A stretch of DNA of 64,000 bases, from NCBI RefSeq assembly GCF_900090235.1, contig NZ_LT607750.1:2616501-2680500 (forward strand), written 5' to 3'. Under the pieces are notes generated by a model, which did no database searches, was not told the origin of the DNA, and saw only the letters and a program-made list of their open reading frames with translations. Of the stretch, positions 18,350 to 28,053 are shown piece after piece (the stretch's first letter is position 1; every line of letters begins with the position of its first letter). Both the position numbers and the translations under genes were made by a program. This DNA is from Micromonospora echinaurantiaca. GTDB taxonomy: Bacteria > Actinomycetota > Actinomycetes > Mycobacteriales > Micromonosporaceae.

Positions 18350-19096
18350 TCACACCTCACCGATGGCACGCACCCGCACCTCGGTCGCGGTGCCGGTCAC
18401 CAGGTGCCCGTCGGGCACCTCCCGCCAGCCGGGTTCGTCGTCGTGCGGTTCGGACGCCAGCAGCACCGACCGCGGTGTGGTGCGGATGGACAGCGCGTGC
18501 CCGGCCACGCTGGCGGCCACCGTCCGCCCGTCGGTGAGCAGCAGGTTCAGCCGGGAACCGGGGGCGGCCGCGGCGACCGCGGCGACCGTCTCGGCGACCG
18601 CCCGGGCCGGATCCACCCCGGCGCGCAGCCGGTGCCGCACCAGCGCCCAGAGCAGCGCCGAGTCGGTGGCCGCGTCCAGAGTGAGCAGGTCACGCACCGG
18701 CAGCCCGCTGGCCAGCGGCACCATCGAGTCGGGCCAGCCGCGTACCACCCCGTTGTGGCTGAACAGCCAGCGCCCCTCGGCGAACGGCGCGGCGGCGTTG
18801 TCCAGCACCGCCATGCCGACGGTGGCCGAGCGCACCGCCGCCAGCACCGCGCCCGCCGAGGTGACGGCGGCGAGCTGGGCGATCGTCGGGTCGCTCCAGA
18901 TCGGCTGCGCCCGCCGGTACCGCACCGGGTCGCCGTCGCCGGGATACCAGCCAATGCCGAAGCCGTCGGCGTTGATCGTCCCGCCGCCGCGCATGTCGCG
19001 CGGCGACCAGGACTGCCGCAGCAGCGAGTACGGCGGGTCGAACAGCAGTTCCCGCAGGTTGACCGGCGGCCCCAGGTAGGCCAGGTGGCGACACAT
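18350..19096 (-). CDS. egtC: Gamma-glutamyl-hercynylcysteine sulfoxide hydrolase EgtC
   Basis: A 248-residue class II glutamine amidotransferase. It begins MCRHLAYLGPPV with the N-terminal nucleophile Cys2, followed by GGGTINADGFGIGWY and FSHNGVVRGW, the Ntn-hydrolase landmarks. In ergothioneine synthesis EgtC removes the gamma-glutamyl group from the sulfoxide made by EgtB. It lies between egtB and egtD on the same strand, with gaps of 70 and 51 bases. Confidence 0.95.
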   Translation of the reverse strand: MCRHLAYLGPPVNLRELLFDPPYSLLRQSWSPRDMRGGGTINADGFGIGWYPGDGDPVRYRRAQPIWSDPTIAQLAAVTSAGAVLAAVRSATVGMAVLDNAAAPFAEGRWLFSHNGVVRGWPDSMVPLASGLPVRDLLTLDAATDSALLWALVRHRLRAGVDPARAVAETVAAVAAAAPGSRLNLLLTDGRTVAASVAGHALSIRTTPRSVLLASEPHDDEPGWREVPDGHLVTGTATEVRVRAIGEV

Positions 19097-19166
19097 CAGC
19101 GGGCACCGCCGCCGGCCCGCCGGGCGGCTCGCGCCCCTTCGGTGGTACGCGTCGCGGGTGCCGCCG

Positions 19167-20504
19167 TCACCCGTGCGCCTCCTCGGCGGTGGCGTCGCGG
19201 GCGCAGCGGAAGCCGCTGAAGATCTGCCGGCGGATCGGGTAGTCCCAGTTGCGGAAGGTGCCCCGGCAGGCGGCCCGGTCGGTGCCGAACGACCCGCCGC
19301 GCAGCACCCGGTAGTCGTCGCCGAAGAAGACCTCGGAGTACTCCCGGTAGGGGAAGGCGGTGAAGCCCGGGTGGCCGCGGAAGGTGGTCGAGGTCCACTC
19401 CCACACGTCGCCGATCAGCTGGTGCACGCCCAGCGGTGAGGCGCCCTCCGGGTAGGCCCCGACCGGGGCGGGCCAGAGGTGCCGCTGGCCCAGGTTCGCG
19501 TGCGCGGCGGTGGGATCGTCGTCGCCCCACGGGTAGCGCCGGGAGCGGCCGGTGGCCGGGTCCCAGCGGGCCGCCTTCTCCCACTCCGCCTCGGTGGGCA
19601 GCCGCCTTCCCGCCCAGTTCGCGTACGCCTGCGCCTCGTGGAAGCAGACGTGCACCACCGGCTCGTCGTCGCGGACCGGCGTCCACCGGCCGAAGCGGCG
19701 GCAGGCCCAGCCGTCGCCGTCGCGCTGCCAGTGCATCGGCGCGGTCAACCCGGCCTCGGTGCGGTGCCGCCAGCCCTCCGGTGTCCACCAGCGCGGGTCG
19801 TCGTAGCCGCCGTCGGCGATGAACGCGCGATAGGCCCCGTTGGTGACCGGCGCGGCGTCGATGACGTACGCGGGCAGCTCGACCCGGTGGGCCGGGCGCT
19901 CGTTGTCCAGCGCCCAGGGGTCGGTGTCGGTGCCCATGGTGAACGGCCCGGCCGGCACCAGCACCTCGTCGCCCACCCGCACCCGCGGCTCGGGCGGCGG
20001 GGGCGCGTGCAGCACCGCCGGGCCGGCGCGCAGCTGGTGGGTGGCGAGCATCGTCTCGTCGTGCTGCTGCTCGTGCTGGACGATCATCCCGAAGGCGAAC
20101 CCGTCGGCGACCAGCGGCCGGTCGGTGAACCGGACCCCGTCCAGCAGGTCGAAGACCTTGTCACGGACGGTGCTGACGTAGGCGCGGGCCTCGGCCGGGG
20201 GCAGCAGCGGCAGGGCCGGCCGGTCCCTGCGGGGCTGCTTGAACGCGTCGTAGAGGTCGTCGATGTCGCGCCGGACCGGCTCCCGCCCGCCCACGTCGCG
20301 GACCAGCCAGAGTTCCTCCTGGTTGCCGACGTGGGCCAGGTCCCAGACCAGCGGGGACATCAGCGGCGAGTGCTGTCGCATCAGGTCGGCGTCGTCGACC
20401 GCCTCGGTCAGCAGGGCGGTGCGGGCGCGGGTGCGCTCCAACTCGTCGGCGATCCGGCCGCGCAGCCGCTCCGCGCCGTCCCGCCCGGTCACTTCTCCGG
20501 TCAC
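19167..20504 (-). CDS. egtB: Ergothioneine sulfoxide synthase EgtB
   Basis: A 445-residue non-heme iron enzyme that joins gamma-glutamylcysteine to hercynine with O2. The N-terminal DinB-like domain has the iron ligands: His58 in WDLAHVGNQEE and HEQQHDE (His144-x3-His148). The C-terminal half is a formylglycine-generating-enzyme-like domain (VLVPAGPFTMGTD, RLPTEAEWEKAARW, RGGSFGTD, FRNWDYP, GFRCARD). The start is a GTG overlapping the egtA stop as GTGA. Use of gamma-glutamylcysteine is inferred from the presence of egtA and egtC. Confidence 0.95.
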   Translation of the reverse strand: MTGEVTGRDGAERLRGRIADELERTRARTALLTEAVDDADLMRQHSPLMSPLVWDLAHVGNQEELWLVRDVGGREPVRRDIDDLYDAFKQPRRDRPALPLLPPAEARAYVSTVRDKVFDLLDGVRFTDRPLVADGFAFGMIVQHEQQHDETMLATHQLRAGPAVLHAPPPPEPRVRVGDEVLVPAGPFTMGTDTDPWALDNERPAHRVELPAYVIDAAPVTNGAYRAFIADGGYDDPRWWTPEGWRHRTEAGLTAPMHWQRDGDGWACRRFGRWTPVRDDEPVVHVCFHEAQAYANWAGRRLPTEAEWEKAARWDPATGRSRRYPWGDDDPTAAHANLGQRHLWPAPVGAYPEGASPLGVHQLIGDVWEWTSTTFRGHPGFTAFPYREYSEVFFGDDYRVLRGGSFGTDRAACRGTFRNWDYPIRRQIFSGFRCARDATAEEAHG

Positions 20505-21736
20505 CGTTGTCCCCTCTCCGCGACGGCGCGCCGCCGCCGTACGCCTCGGTGGATCTCGTCGTGCAGCGGCGCCGGCAGGTCGAGCCGGGGCAGCGCCGCC
20601 AGAGCCAGGTCGAACAGGGCCGCCGCCGTGGCGGCCAGTGCCGGATCGCGCAGGCCGTGCCGGGCGGCGGCGTGCCAGCGGTGCGCCACCGGCGCGGCGA
20701 CCGCCCGGGCCGCGTCCACGGTGTCGGGGCCGGTGAGCAGGGCGGCGAGCACCGCCAGCGGCAGCGTCCAGCCCCGGCCGGGCTGCGCGTCCAGGTAACG
20801 CAGTTCCAGGTAGCCGCGCGGGCGCACCGGTGGGAACAGCGTGCTGACGTGGTATTCCAGGTCGTCCGTGGTGGGCGGCCGGGGCAGCGCCCCGTCGATC
20901 CAGTCGGCGAAGGTGACCCCGGGCGGCGGCGTCCAGTCGGCGCCGTCACCGCGCAGGCAGAGCAGCGGCGCCGCCAGCACGTACGCCGTCCAGGCCGGCA
21001 CCGGGTCCTGGTCGGCCTGCTGCGGCGTCCAGACCGGTCGGGTGCGGGCCGGGTCGATGGCCAGCCAGGCCGCCATCCGAGCCGACGCCCAGCCGGTGCG
21101 CTGGCCGGCGTGCCGGTCGGCGGTGGCGAACGCGGCCACCAGCGGCGGGCCGACCGCGTGCACCAGCGCCCAGCGGGCGGCGAACCGCTCCGGCTCGCCC
21201 GCGTCGAGGCAGAGCTGCAGACCGGCGGTGCTGTACATCATCGTCCGGCCGGCCGGCCCGCGCCGGTCGAAGACCTGCCGCATCGCCCGGTAGCGGGGCG
21301 TCTCGACCACCGGACGCGGGGGCCGGTGGGGATCGATGCCGGTCTGCCCGAGGGTCAGCCCGGCACCGGCCAGCAGGTTGGTGAGCTGGGCGATGTCGGC
21401 CTCGGTGGCCTGGATCAACGCGGCGATCGAGGGTCGCGGCGCGGTGGAGACCTCCAGTTGCCCGCCCGGCTCCACGGTCACGGTGCTGCCGTGCCGGAGC
21501 CGCTCGGCGGGACTGGCGGGATCGAGGGTGACGGGGCTGTGCCGCCCCAGTGCCGCCCGGAGCCGCTCGCCGTTGACCGGGCGGGCGGGATCGGCGGCGT
21601 CATGCACGGTCCATTCCAGTTCGACGCCGGTGCGGGTCGGTGGACCGGTCTTGAAGCAGATCCGGGCGAGGTGCCGGGCGGCCGCGCCGGACTCGCGCAG
21701 CACGGTGGACTGGTCCAGCTCCGGTGACGTCACCAC
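20501..21736 (-). CDS. egtA: Glutamate-cysteine ligase EgtA
   Basis: About 411 residues of the GCS2 ATP-dependent carboxylate-amine ligase fold. Landmarks are GVELEWTVHD near the N-terminus, VTVEPGGQLEVSTAP near residue 88, and YSTAGLQLCLDAG near 170. It makes gamma-glutamylcysteine for EgtB. I chose GTG 21736 because GAGAGGGGG lies six bases before it; ATG 21754 overlaps that ribosome-binding site and is less likely. First gene of the egt operon; egtB starts within its stop. No egtE C-S lyase gene follows in the window. Confidence 0.93.
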   Translation of the reverse strand: MVTSPELDQSTVLRESGAAARHLARICFKTGPPTRTGVELEWTVHDAADPARPVNGERLRAALGRHSPVTLDPASPAERLRHGSTVTVEPGGQLEVSTAPRPSIAALIQATEADIAQLTNLLAGAGLTLGQTGIDPHRPPRPVVETPRYRAMRQVFDRRGPAGRTMMYSTAGLQLCLDAGEPERFAARWALVHAVGPPLVAAFATADRHAGQRTGWASARMAAWLAIDPARTRPVWTPQQADQDPVPAWTAYVLAAPLLCLRGDGADWTPPPGVTFADWIDGALPRPPTTDDLEYHVSTLFPPVRPRGYLELRYLDAQPGRGWTLPLAVLAALLTGPDTVDAARAVAAPVAHRWHAAARHGLRDPALAATAAALFDLALAALPRLDLPAPLHDEIHRGVRRRRAVAERGQR

Positions 21737-21926
21737 GGGATGCCCCCTCTCCATGCCCGATCACCCGACCTTGGGCCACCGTAACCCGGCCCACCGACAA
21801 CGATCCGGCCGTCCGCGGCGATCCCTCGGGTGTCGGGGGCGGGGGGCAGACCCGCCGGGCGTGCGACTCGGACCTACGGCAGCGGCAGGACCAGCGACGA
21901 TGTCCCCCGGGCCGGCGAGCGGCGGT

Positions 21927-22793
21927 TCAGTTGGCGGGGCGGGCAGCGGGCCGGGCGTTCCGGCCGGCGGCCGGCGGGACGGCCGGGTCCGCCGACGGAA
22001 CGTCCCCACCGGCGGCGGGGGCCGCGCCCCGAGCCCCCGGATCGGCGGCGGGCGGGTCCGCCGGCTTGCCCTTCGGAGACTTGGCCGGCTTGGCGTTCTC
22101 GGACTTCGCGGGCCTGGCGTTCTCGGACTTCGCCGGGCTGGCCGCCGGGGATCCTTCCGGCCCGGCGTCGGGCACCAGGGCGTGGCAGTGGTCCTCGACC
22201 CGGTCCCGACCACCGGCGGCGGTCACCAGCCTGCCGAACGCCGGCGTGTCCAGCGCCTTCGCCCGCTGCGCCGGCGACTTCGCCAGGTATGCCCGGCACA
22301 ACCCGGCGAGCTGCTGCTCCCCGGCCGGCGGCCGGTCCCCGCCGGCCGGCCCGCCGGTGGGCGTCGCCGGGCCGGGCCGTTCGGTGCCACCGGCCGTGGC
22401 CGGTCCGCCCGCCCCGTCGGTGGTCGGGGCCGGTGCGGCGGTGGTCGGCGGGGGTGCCGGATCGTCCGGGCGGTCGAGCGTGGCCGCGGCGAACGCGGCG
22501 CCGGCGGTCGCGGTGGCCGCGACGCCGGCGATCCAGGCCACGGCGCCGGCGGTGAACCCGGGACGGCGTGGGGCGCAGGCTGGCGCGGCGGCCGGCCCGG
22601 CGGCGCGGGCCGCGCGGAAGGCGGCCAGCGCCGCTTCCTCACCGGCCAGCTCGCCGGGACGGGCCGGGGCCGCCGCCGCCGACAGCAGCCGGGCGAGCGG
22701 GTCCGTGCCGGCGGGAGCGCCGGGGCCGGCGGCGTCGAGCAGCCGATCGGACTCGGTGCGGTCGGCGGGCCGACCGGACCGGCGCAGACTCAT
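21927..22793 (-). CDS. Single-TM protein partner of ECF sigma factor (possible anti-sigma)
   Basis: About 288 residues. The cytoplasmic part of about 85 residues has DRLLDAAG and LARLLSAAAAP helices but no zinc-binding HxxxCxxC motif. One transmembrane helix follows (GAVAWIAGVAATATAGAAFAAATL). The outside part is Pro/Ala/Gly-rich with a small central domain (LAGLCRAYLAKSPAQRAKAL) and a tail of PAKSENA repeats. It follows the ECF sigma gene by 16 bases, the usual place of an anti-sigma factor. That role is inference; the family is unfamiliar to me. ATG 22793 has GAGGGG upstream. Confidence 0.78.
   Translation of the reverse strand: MSLRRSGRPADRTESDRLLDAAGPGAPAGTDPLARLLSAAAAPARPGELAGEEAALAAFRAARAAGPAAAPACAPRRPGFTAGAVAWIAGVAATATAGAAFAAATLDRPDDPAPPPTTAAPAPTTDGAGGPATAGGTERPGPATPTGGPAGGDRPPAGEQQLAGLCRAYLAKSPAQRAKALDTPAFGRLVTAAGGRDRVEDHCHALVPDAGPEGSPAASPAKSENARPAKSENAKPAKSPKGKPADPPAADPGARGAAPAAGGDVPSADPAVPPAAGRNARPAARPAN
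22065..22142. repeat. 24-bp coding repeat (PAKSENA units)
   Basis: The tail of the single-TM protein repeats PAKSENAR/PAKSENAK and then PAKSPKGK. The DNA is nearly identical over two 24-base units (GGCGTTCTCGGACTTCGC cores). Lys/Pro-rich repeats like this often lie in the cell wall or bind anionic polymers. Confidence 0.75.
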
Positions 22794-22809
22794 CCTGAAT
22801 CCCCTCACG

Positions 22810-23439
22810 TCAACCGTCCGCCGGCTCGGCGTGCGGCGCCTGCCGGCGCCCGGTACGCGGACGGGGGGCGGCGGGGCTCTCCGACTCGGCCGGCCGGTCG
22901 GCCGGGTCGTGGCGTTCCATCAGCGCGGCCAGCCGCCGCAGCCCGCGGTGCGCGGCGGTGCGCACCGCGCCGGGCCGCCGCCCGAGCACCCGCCCGGCGG
23001 TCTCCGCGTCCAGCCCGATGACCGCGCGCAGCAACACGGCCTCGGCCTCCCGGGGCGGCAGGGTCGAGATCAGCGCCAACGCCGCCTCGGTGCCGATCGT
23101 CTCGCCGGCCCGCTCGGCGGTGTCGGCGTCACCGGCCAGTTCGCTGAGCGCCTGCACGGGCACCGGCAGGGACGGGCGGCGGCGCTGCCGGCGCAGGTGG
23201 TCCATGGCCCGGTTGCGGGCGATGGTCACGGTCCAGGCGCGGAACTCGCCGCCGGTGAAGCTGGGCAGGTCGCGGGAGATCTGCAGCCAGGTCTCCGAGG
23301 CCACGTCCTCGGCGTCCGCGCCGACCAGCGCGGTGAGATAGCGCAGCAGGCCCGGCTGGAGGCTGCGGTAGAGGAAGCGGAAGGCGTCCTCGTCGCCGGC
23401 CTGGGCGGCGACGACGGCCTCCGTCAACTCACTGGACAT
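22810..23439 (-). CDS. ECF-family RNA polymerase sigma factor
   Basis: A 209-residue sigma factor. Region 2 has AFRFLYRSLQPGLLRYLTALVG, then DVASETWLQISRDL and FRAWTVTIARNRAMDHLRRQRR. Region 4 has LPPREAEAVLLRAVIGLDAETAGRVLG and AVRTAAHRGLRRL. There is no C-terminal extension, but a disordered Pro/Arg tail. It starts an operon with the single-TM protein downstream and is divergent from the Ser/Thr kinase. The target promoter is unknown. Confidence 0.92.
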   Translation of the reverse strand: MSSELTEAVVAAQAGDEDAFRFLYRSLQPGLLRYLTALVGADAEDVASETWLQISRDLPSFTGGEFRAWTVTIARNRAMDHLRRQRRRPSLPVPVQALSELAGDADTAERAGETIGTEAALALISTLPPREAEAVLLRAVIGLDAETAGRVLGRRPGAVRTAAHRGLRRLAALMERHDPADRPAESESPAAPRPRTGRRQAPHAEPADG

Positions 23440-23860
23440 GGGTCCGCCGGCTCCGGGGCCCGGGCATGCCCCAGCGGCGCACGCCGGACCTGGCGTGCGC
23501 GACGCCAGCCCGGTCCGGCAGCCGGACCTGATCCCGCACCCTCAGCCCCCCGCTGACCTGTTCGCACCCCCGACCGCAGTGGCCCGGGCGGTATGTCTGG
23601 ACACTCGCCACGGCGCGGCCGGCGGCGGGGCCGCGGCGGGGCCGTGGGGCGGGCCCGAGTTCGGCTAACGCTAGGAGCCGGGCGCCGATCCGACAAGCCG
23701 GTGACCGTGGGGAAAAGAGTGAGATTTGTCTGGCCGAACGGCCCGCGAGTCGCTGTAACACAATCGCCGGCCGGGACGCTGCGGCACCACGTACGACCTG
23801 GCCGGCGCGGCCGGGCCGGCCGTTCGCCCAGTCCAGCACGGACGCGGACGGACCTGATCA

Positions 23861-23877
23861 CGGATCGTTCCGATCCG
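23861..23877. promoter_or_regulatory. Inverted repeat, possible operator
   Basis: CGGATCG-TTC-CGATCCG, 7-bp arms and a 3-base centre, 118 bases before the kinase start. It could bind a dimeric regulator; evidence is symmetry and position only. Confidence 0.35.
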
Positions 23878-23982
23878 GTCACAGGATATCGGAGGAGATC
23901 GAGATCTCGCCGCCCCGACCGCCAGCCGGTCCCGGCGGTCGGGGCACGCTGGTCGCGACGCGTGCTTTCCGGCAGTGCTGGG

Positions 23983-23988
23983 TACGGT
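23983..23988 (+). promoter_or_regulatory. -10 element of a leaderless kinase transcript
   Basis: TACGGT lies six bases before the GTG at 23995, which favours that GTG over the ATG at 23989 as the true start. Confidence 0.5.
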
Positions 23989-23994
23989 ATGGCT

Positions 23995-25341
23995 GTGCTG
24001 TCATCGGAGGTCGTGCTCAGCGGCCGCTACCGCTTGGACGAACGTGTCGCCACCGGCGGCATGGGCGACGTCTGGCGTGCCTCGGACCTGGTCCTCGGTC
24101 GTTCGGTAGCGGTGAAGGTGCTGCTCCCGGCGCTGGTTTCCGACCCCGATTTCATCGCCCGGTTCCGCGCCGAGGCACGGATCATGGCCGCGGTGCGGCA
24201 CAAGGGCATCGTGCAGGTCTTCGACTGCGGCGAGGACGCGCTGCCCGACGGCTCCCGGGCCGACTACCTGGTCATGGAGTTCGTCACCGGCGAGCCGCTG
24301 TCGAAGCGGATCGAGGCGCTCGGCCGGCTGGGCGTGGCCGAGACGATGTCGATCGTGGCCCAGGTCGCCCAGGCGCTGCACGCCGCGCACTCCGGCGGCA
24401 TCGTGCACCGGGACGTGAAGCCGAGCAACCTGCTGGTGCAGGAGGACGGCTCGGTCGTGCTGGTCGACTTCGGCGTCGCCCGGTCGACCAACGTCACCAG
24501 CATCACCAGCACCAACGCGGTGCCCGGCACCGCGCTCTACATGGCTCCCGAGCAGGCCGCCGGCCGCCCGGTTTCCGGCGCCACCGACATCTACGCCCTG
24601 GGCGCGGTGGCGTACTGCTGCCTGACCGGCAGCCCGCCGTTCACCGGCGACAATCCGCTCCAGGTGGCCGTCCGGCACCTCGACGACGAGCCGCCGGAGC
24701 TGCCGCACGACATCCCGGAGGCGGTCCGCGCCCTGGTCGGGCGCGCCCTGGCCAAGGACCCGGCCGACCGGTTCAGCAGCGGCGCGGCGATGGCCGCGGC
24801 GGCCCGGGCCGCGGTTTCCGACCCGTCCGCGCCCACCGCGATGGTGCCGGCTGCGGGCGGGCTGCGCAGCGCCGGCCCGGACACCCGCACCGACGTGCCG
24901 GCCACGGTCGGCACGCAGGGCGGGCGCCGGCGGCGCGGCACCCTGGTCGGGGCCGGCGCGGCGGTGCTGGTCGCGCTCGCCGCGCTCGGCGCGGCGCTGG
25001 GCGCGGCCCGGGAGGCCAACGCGCCGGCCGTGGAGATGCCGACCACCGTGCCGGCGACCGCGCCGAGCCAGGCCGAGCTGCCGGTCCAGGACGACGCGAG
25101 TTCGGTCGCACCGGGGAACCGGCCGTTCCGCCCGGCCGGGTCGACCGGCAGCCCGTCGGCCTCGGTCAGCCCGACCCCCAGCGCGCAGCCCAGCGAGACC
25201 ACCAGCCCGGAGCCCGGGCCCAGCGAGACCAGCCCGTCGCCGGACGACCCGCCGCCGTCGACGCCGGCCAGTCCGCCCGCGTCGGAACCGCCCGCCACCC
25301 CGCCGACGAACGAGCCGGGTGGCGGCGGGTCGGCGCAGTGA
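23995..25341 (+). CDS. Membrane Ser/Thr protein kinase (PknB-like)
   Basis: About 448 residues. The kinase domain (about 10-270) shows VATGGMGDVWRA (Gly loop), VAVKVL, HRDVKPSNLL (catalytic loop), DFGVARS, MAPEQ and DIYALGAVAYCCL, all essential residues present. A transmembrane helix follows (TLVGAGAAVLVALAALGAALG, near 315-335). The external part is a Pro/Ser/Thr-rich low-complexity tail with no PASTA or other sensor domain. Start chosen as the GTG six bases after a TACGGT -10 box (leaderless); ATG 23989 would add two residues. Divergent from the ECF sigma factor, which may be a functional neighbour. Confidence 0.92.
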   Translation: MLSSEVVLSGRYRLDERVATGGMGDVWRASDLVLGRSVAVKVLLPALVSDPDFIARFRAEARIMAAVRHKGIVQVFDCGEDALPDGSRADYLVMEFVTGEPLSKRIEALGRLGVAETMSIVAQVAQALHAAHSGGIVHRDVKPSNLLVQEDGSVVLVDFGVARSTNVTSITSTNAVPGTALYMAPEQAAGRPVSGATDIYALGAVAYCCLTGSPPFTGDNPLQVAVRHLDDEPPELPHDIPEAVRALVGRALAKDPADRFSSGAAMAAAARAAVSDPSAPTAMVPAAGGLRSAGPDTRTDVPATVGTQGGRRRRGTLVGAGAAVLVALAALGAALGAAREANAPAVEMPTTVPATAPSQAELPVQDDASSVAPGNRPFRPAGSTGSPSASVSPTPSAQPSETTSPEPGPSETSPSPDDPPPSTPASPPASEPPATPPTNEPGGGGSAQ

Positions 25342-25513
25342 CCACGAAGGACCACGGCCGCCCCACTGGCACCGTTGTTTCCAAAACGGACTCATGATGG
25401 CAAAGTCGGCGCTAGGGTCGAGGGCAGGTAGGGCTTCGGCGCGTACCGGCGGGCGGCAGGCCGCAGCCCACGCCCGCGCTCGGCGCCGCGGCTCCGGTTG
25501 ACCCGGCACCGCT

Positions 25514-25551
25514 GGCCGGTCCCGCCGCCCTGAGGGCGGGCGGGACCGGCC
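25514..25551. terminator. Bidirectional terminator hairpin
   Basis: An 18-bp stem with a one-base bulge (GGCCGGTCCCGCCGCCCT against its complement) between the convergent kinase and ABC permease genes. Confidence 0.75.
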
Positions 25552-25572
25552 GGCGGATGTCACCCCGAGGGG

Positions 25573-28053
25573 TCACTGGTCGCCGAGGGCCTCCACGACC
25601 GGCCGGGACAGCGCCCGGCGGGCCGGCAGCACCGAGGCGCCCAGCGCCGCCAGCACCGCGGCGCCGAGGATGAGCCCGAGCTGGCCCAGCGGCAGCACCA
25701 CGTGGAAGTCACCGCCGATCCGGCCGAGCAGGGCCATCGCGGCGGCGCTGACGCCGGTGCCGAGACCCACGCCGAGCACCGCGCCGACCAGCGCCATCAG
25801 CACCGCCTCGACGGCCAGCATGGCGCGCATCCGGCCCCGGGTCAGCCCGACCGCGCGCAGCACGGCGTTCTCCCGGGTGCGCTCCACCACCGACAGGCTC
25901 AGCGTGTTGGCCACCCCGACCAGCGCGATCACCACGGCCAGCCCGAGCAGCGCGGTGACGAACGCCAGCAGCATGTCCACCGTGCTGGTCAGCATCTCCT
26001 TGTACGCGCTCTGGTCCATCAGGTTGACCGTCGGGTAGCGGCCAAGGACCGTCTCCACGGCGGCGCGGGCCGAGCCGGCGGAGACCCCGTCGGCCGGGTC
26101 GATCTCGGCCAGGAAGCCCCGCCGGTCCGGGAAGAGTGCGGTGAAATCGTCGTCGGCCACCTCGATCACGTGACCGGCCGGCATCGAGCTGCCGGCCGGT
26201 CCCGGCCCGTCATCGGTGACCACAGCAGCGACCCGCAGCGCCCGGCCCCGCACGGTGACCGTCGAGCCGGCGGTCCAGCCGTGCGCCTGCGCCAGTTCCC
26301 GGTGCACCAGCGCCGTGCCGGGGCCGAACCCGTCGAGGTCGCCGGCGACCACCCCGGTCAACGTCCGGGCGACCAGGGCCGGGTGGGCGGCCCGGATCTC
26401 CATCCCGGCGGAGACCGCGCTGCGCTGCTCGTGCACCACCCCGAGTTCGGGGCGGGCGCGCAGCTCGCCGGCGAGGGTCGCCGGCAGGTCGCCGCCGATC
26501 CCGGTGACCACGAGGTCCACCCCGATCTCGGCGTCCACGCTGCGCTCGATGCCGTCCTTGGTGCTGCGCGCGCCGACCACGAAGGCGGAGACCAGCCCGA
26601 TCCCGATCACCAGCGCGGTGGCGGTGGCGGCGATCCGCCGTGGGTTGCGGACGGCGTTCGCCACGGCCAGGCCGGCGGTCGCCCCGAACACCCGGCGGGC
26701 CGGCCAGCCGAACACCCGCACCAGCGCCGGGACCAGCACCGGCCCGAACAGCACGATGCCGAAGAAGGTCAGCACCCCGCCGGCCGCGACCAGCAGCACC
26801 TGCACGGCGAACGCGGCACCGACCAGCGCGGCGATCCCGGTCGCGAAGACCACCGCGCCGGCGGCCAGCCGGAACCGGCCGGCGCCCCGGCTGGGCTGCA
26901 CCGCCGCGTCGGTGAGTGCGGCGACCGGGGCGATCCGGGTGCCCCGCCAGGCCGGCAGCAGCGCCGCACCGACCGTGATCGCGGTGCCCAGCACCAGGCT
27001 GAGCAGCACCGTCGACGCGGTGACGGTGAGCCCGCCGGAGGCCGGCGCGTCCAGCCGGGACATCAGCTCGCCCAGGCCGGCGGCCAGGCCGACGCCGAGC
27101 AGCACGCCGGCCGCGGAGGCGGCCAGGCCGACCGCCGCCGCCTCCAGCAGGGCGGCGCGAAACAGCTGTCCGCGGGTCGCCCCGACCAGCCGCAGCAGCG
27201 CGGTCCGCCGGGTCCGCTGGGCCAGCACGATGGCGAACGTGTTGGCGATGACGAAGCCGGCCACCACCACCGCGACCCCGGCGAAGGTGAGCAGCACCAT
27301 GTTGAACTGCTCCAGGCTGCGGACCGCCTCGTCGACGGCGTCGTCGAGGATCTGCTGGCGGGTCTTCACGCTCGGCCCGGCGCCGGCCGCCGCGGCGACC
27401 CGGTCGACCAGCTCCGCCTCGGCCACGCCCGGCTGGGCGGCCACCATGATCCGGCCGTACCCGCGCTCCCCGGTGACCGCGAGGGCGTCGGAGCCGACCA
27501 GGCCGATGAACGGGCCGCCGACGTCGCGCGCGGTGTCGGCCACGTCGACCGTGCCGACCAGGGTGTACGGCCGGGCCGCTCCCCCGGCCCCGCCGACCCG
27601 GACCGGGGCGCCGAGGGTGAAGCCCTCGGCGGCGACCGTCGGCGCGTCCAGCACCACCTCGCCGGGGCGGTCCGGCAGCCGGCCGGCGACCACGTCGTAC
27701 GAGCGCAGGGCCGGCTCGACCGGGATGGCGGCGAGCACGGCGTAGCCGAGCACCGGCCGGCCGTCGGCGCCGAGCACCCCGCCGGAGCCGGTCAGCTCGC
27801 CGGCCGCGGCGGCCACCCCGTCGACCGCGCGCACCCGGTCGACCAGGGCCGGCGGCAGCGCCTCGGACTCGGCGTAGACGCCGAGGTCGGTGTGCCGGTC
27901 GAAGGTGCCGGCCCGCTCGTACGCCCCGGCCCGCATGCCGTCGACGAAGATCAGCGTGCCGGCGACGAACGCCACGCCGAGCACGATGGCCAGCGCGGAG
28001 AGCAGCAGGCGCAGCGCCTCGGCGCGCAGCGAGCGCAGGGTCAGCCGGATCAC
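25573..28053 (-). CDS. ABC transporter permease, FtsX/MacB type
   Basis: An 826-residue permease with ten predicted transmembrane helices: one at the N-terminus ([21 protein letters not shown]), FtsX cores of three or four helices near 250-440 and 690-810 ([43 protein letters not shown]), and two large external domains. This duplicated FtsX layout is typical of actinobacterial MacB/YknZ-like or lipoprotein/peptide-handling ABC systems, often involved in antimicrobial resistance or envelope stress. Its GTG start overlaps the ATPase stop. A two-component system lies immediately upstream. Confidence 0.93.
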   Translation of the reverse strand: MIRLTLRSLRAEALRLLLSALAIVLGVAFVAGTLIFVDGMRAGAYERAGTFDRHTDLGVYAESEALPPALVDRVRAVDGVAAAAGELTGSGGVLGADGRPVLGYAVLAAIPVEPALRSYDVVAGRLPDRPGEVVLDAPTVAAEGFTLGAPVRVGGAGGAARPYTLVGTVDVADTARDVGGPFIGLVGSDALAVTGERGYGRIMVAAQPGVAEAELVDRVAAAAGAGPSVKTRQQILDDAVDEAVRSLEQFNMVLLTFAGVAVVVAGFVIANTFAIVLAQRTRRTALLRLVGATRGQLFRAALLEAAAVGLAASAAGVLLGVGLAAGLGELMSRLDAPASGGLTVTASTVLLSLVLGTAITVGAALLPAWRGTRIAPVAALTDAAVQPSRGAGRFRLAAGAVVFATGIAALVGAAFAVQVLLVAAGGVLTFFGIVLFGPVLVPALVRVFGWPARRVFGATAGLAVANAVRNPRRIAATATALVIGIGLVSAFVVGARSTKDGIERSVDAEIGVDLVVTGIGGDLPATLAGELRARPELGVVHEQRSAVSAGMEIRAAHPALVARTLTGVVAGDLDGFGPGTALVHRELAQAHGWTAGSTVTVRGRALRVAAVVTDDGPGPAGSSMPAGHVIEVADDDFTALFPDRRGFLAEIDPADGVSAGSARAAVETVLGRYPTVNLMDQSAYKEMLTSTVDMLLAFVTALLGLAVVIALVGVANTLSLSVVERTRENAVLRAVGLTRGRMRAMLAVEAVLMALVGAVLGVGLGTGVSAAAMALLGRIGGDFHVVLPLGQLGLILGAAVLAALGASVLPARRALSRPVVEALGDQ

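Larger units (their letters stand above)
23440..23994. other. 555-bp intergenic region between sigma factor and kinase
   Basis: No gene is supported; the open frames lack a start site and codon bias. It must hold the divergent promoters of the sigma factor and of the kinase. It contains a short inverted repeat at 23861-23877 and the kinase -10 box at 23983-23988. Confidence 0.6.

Noticed and set aside
22065..22142. Repeat region as a mobile or regulatory DNA repeat
   Set aside because: The 24-bp period keeps the reading frame and encodes PAKSENA units, so it is a protein repeat.
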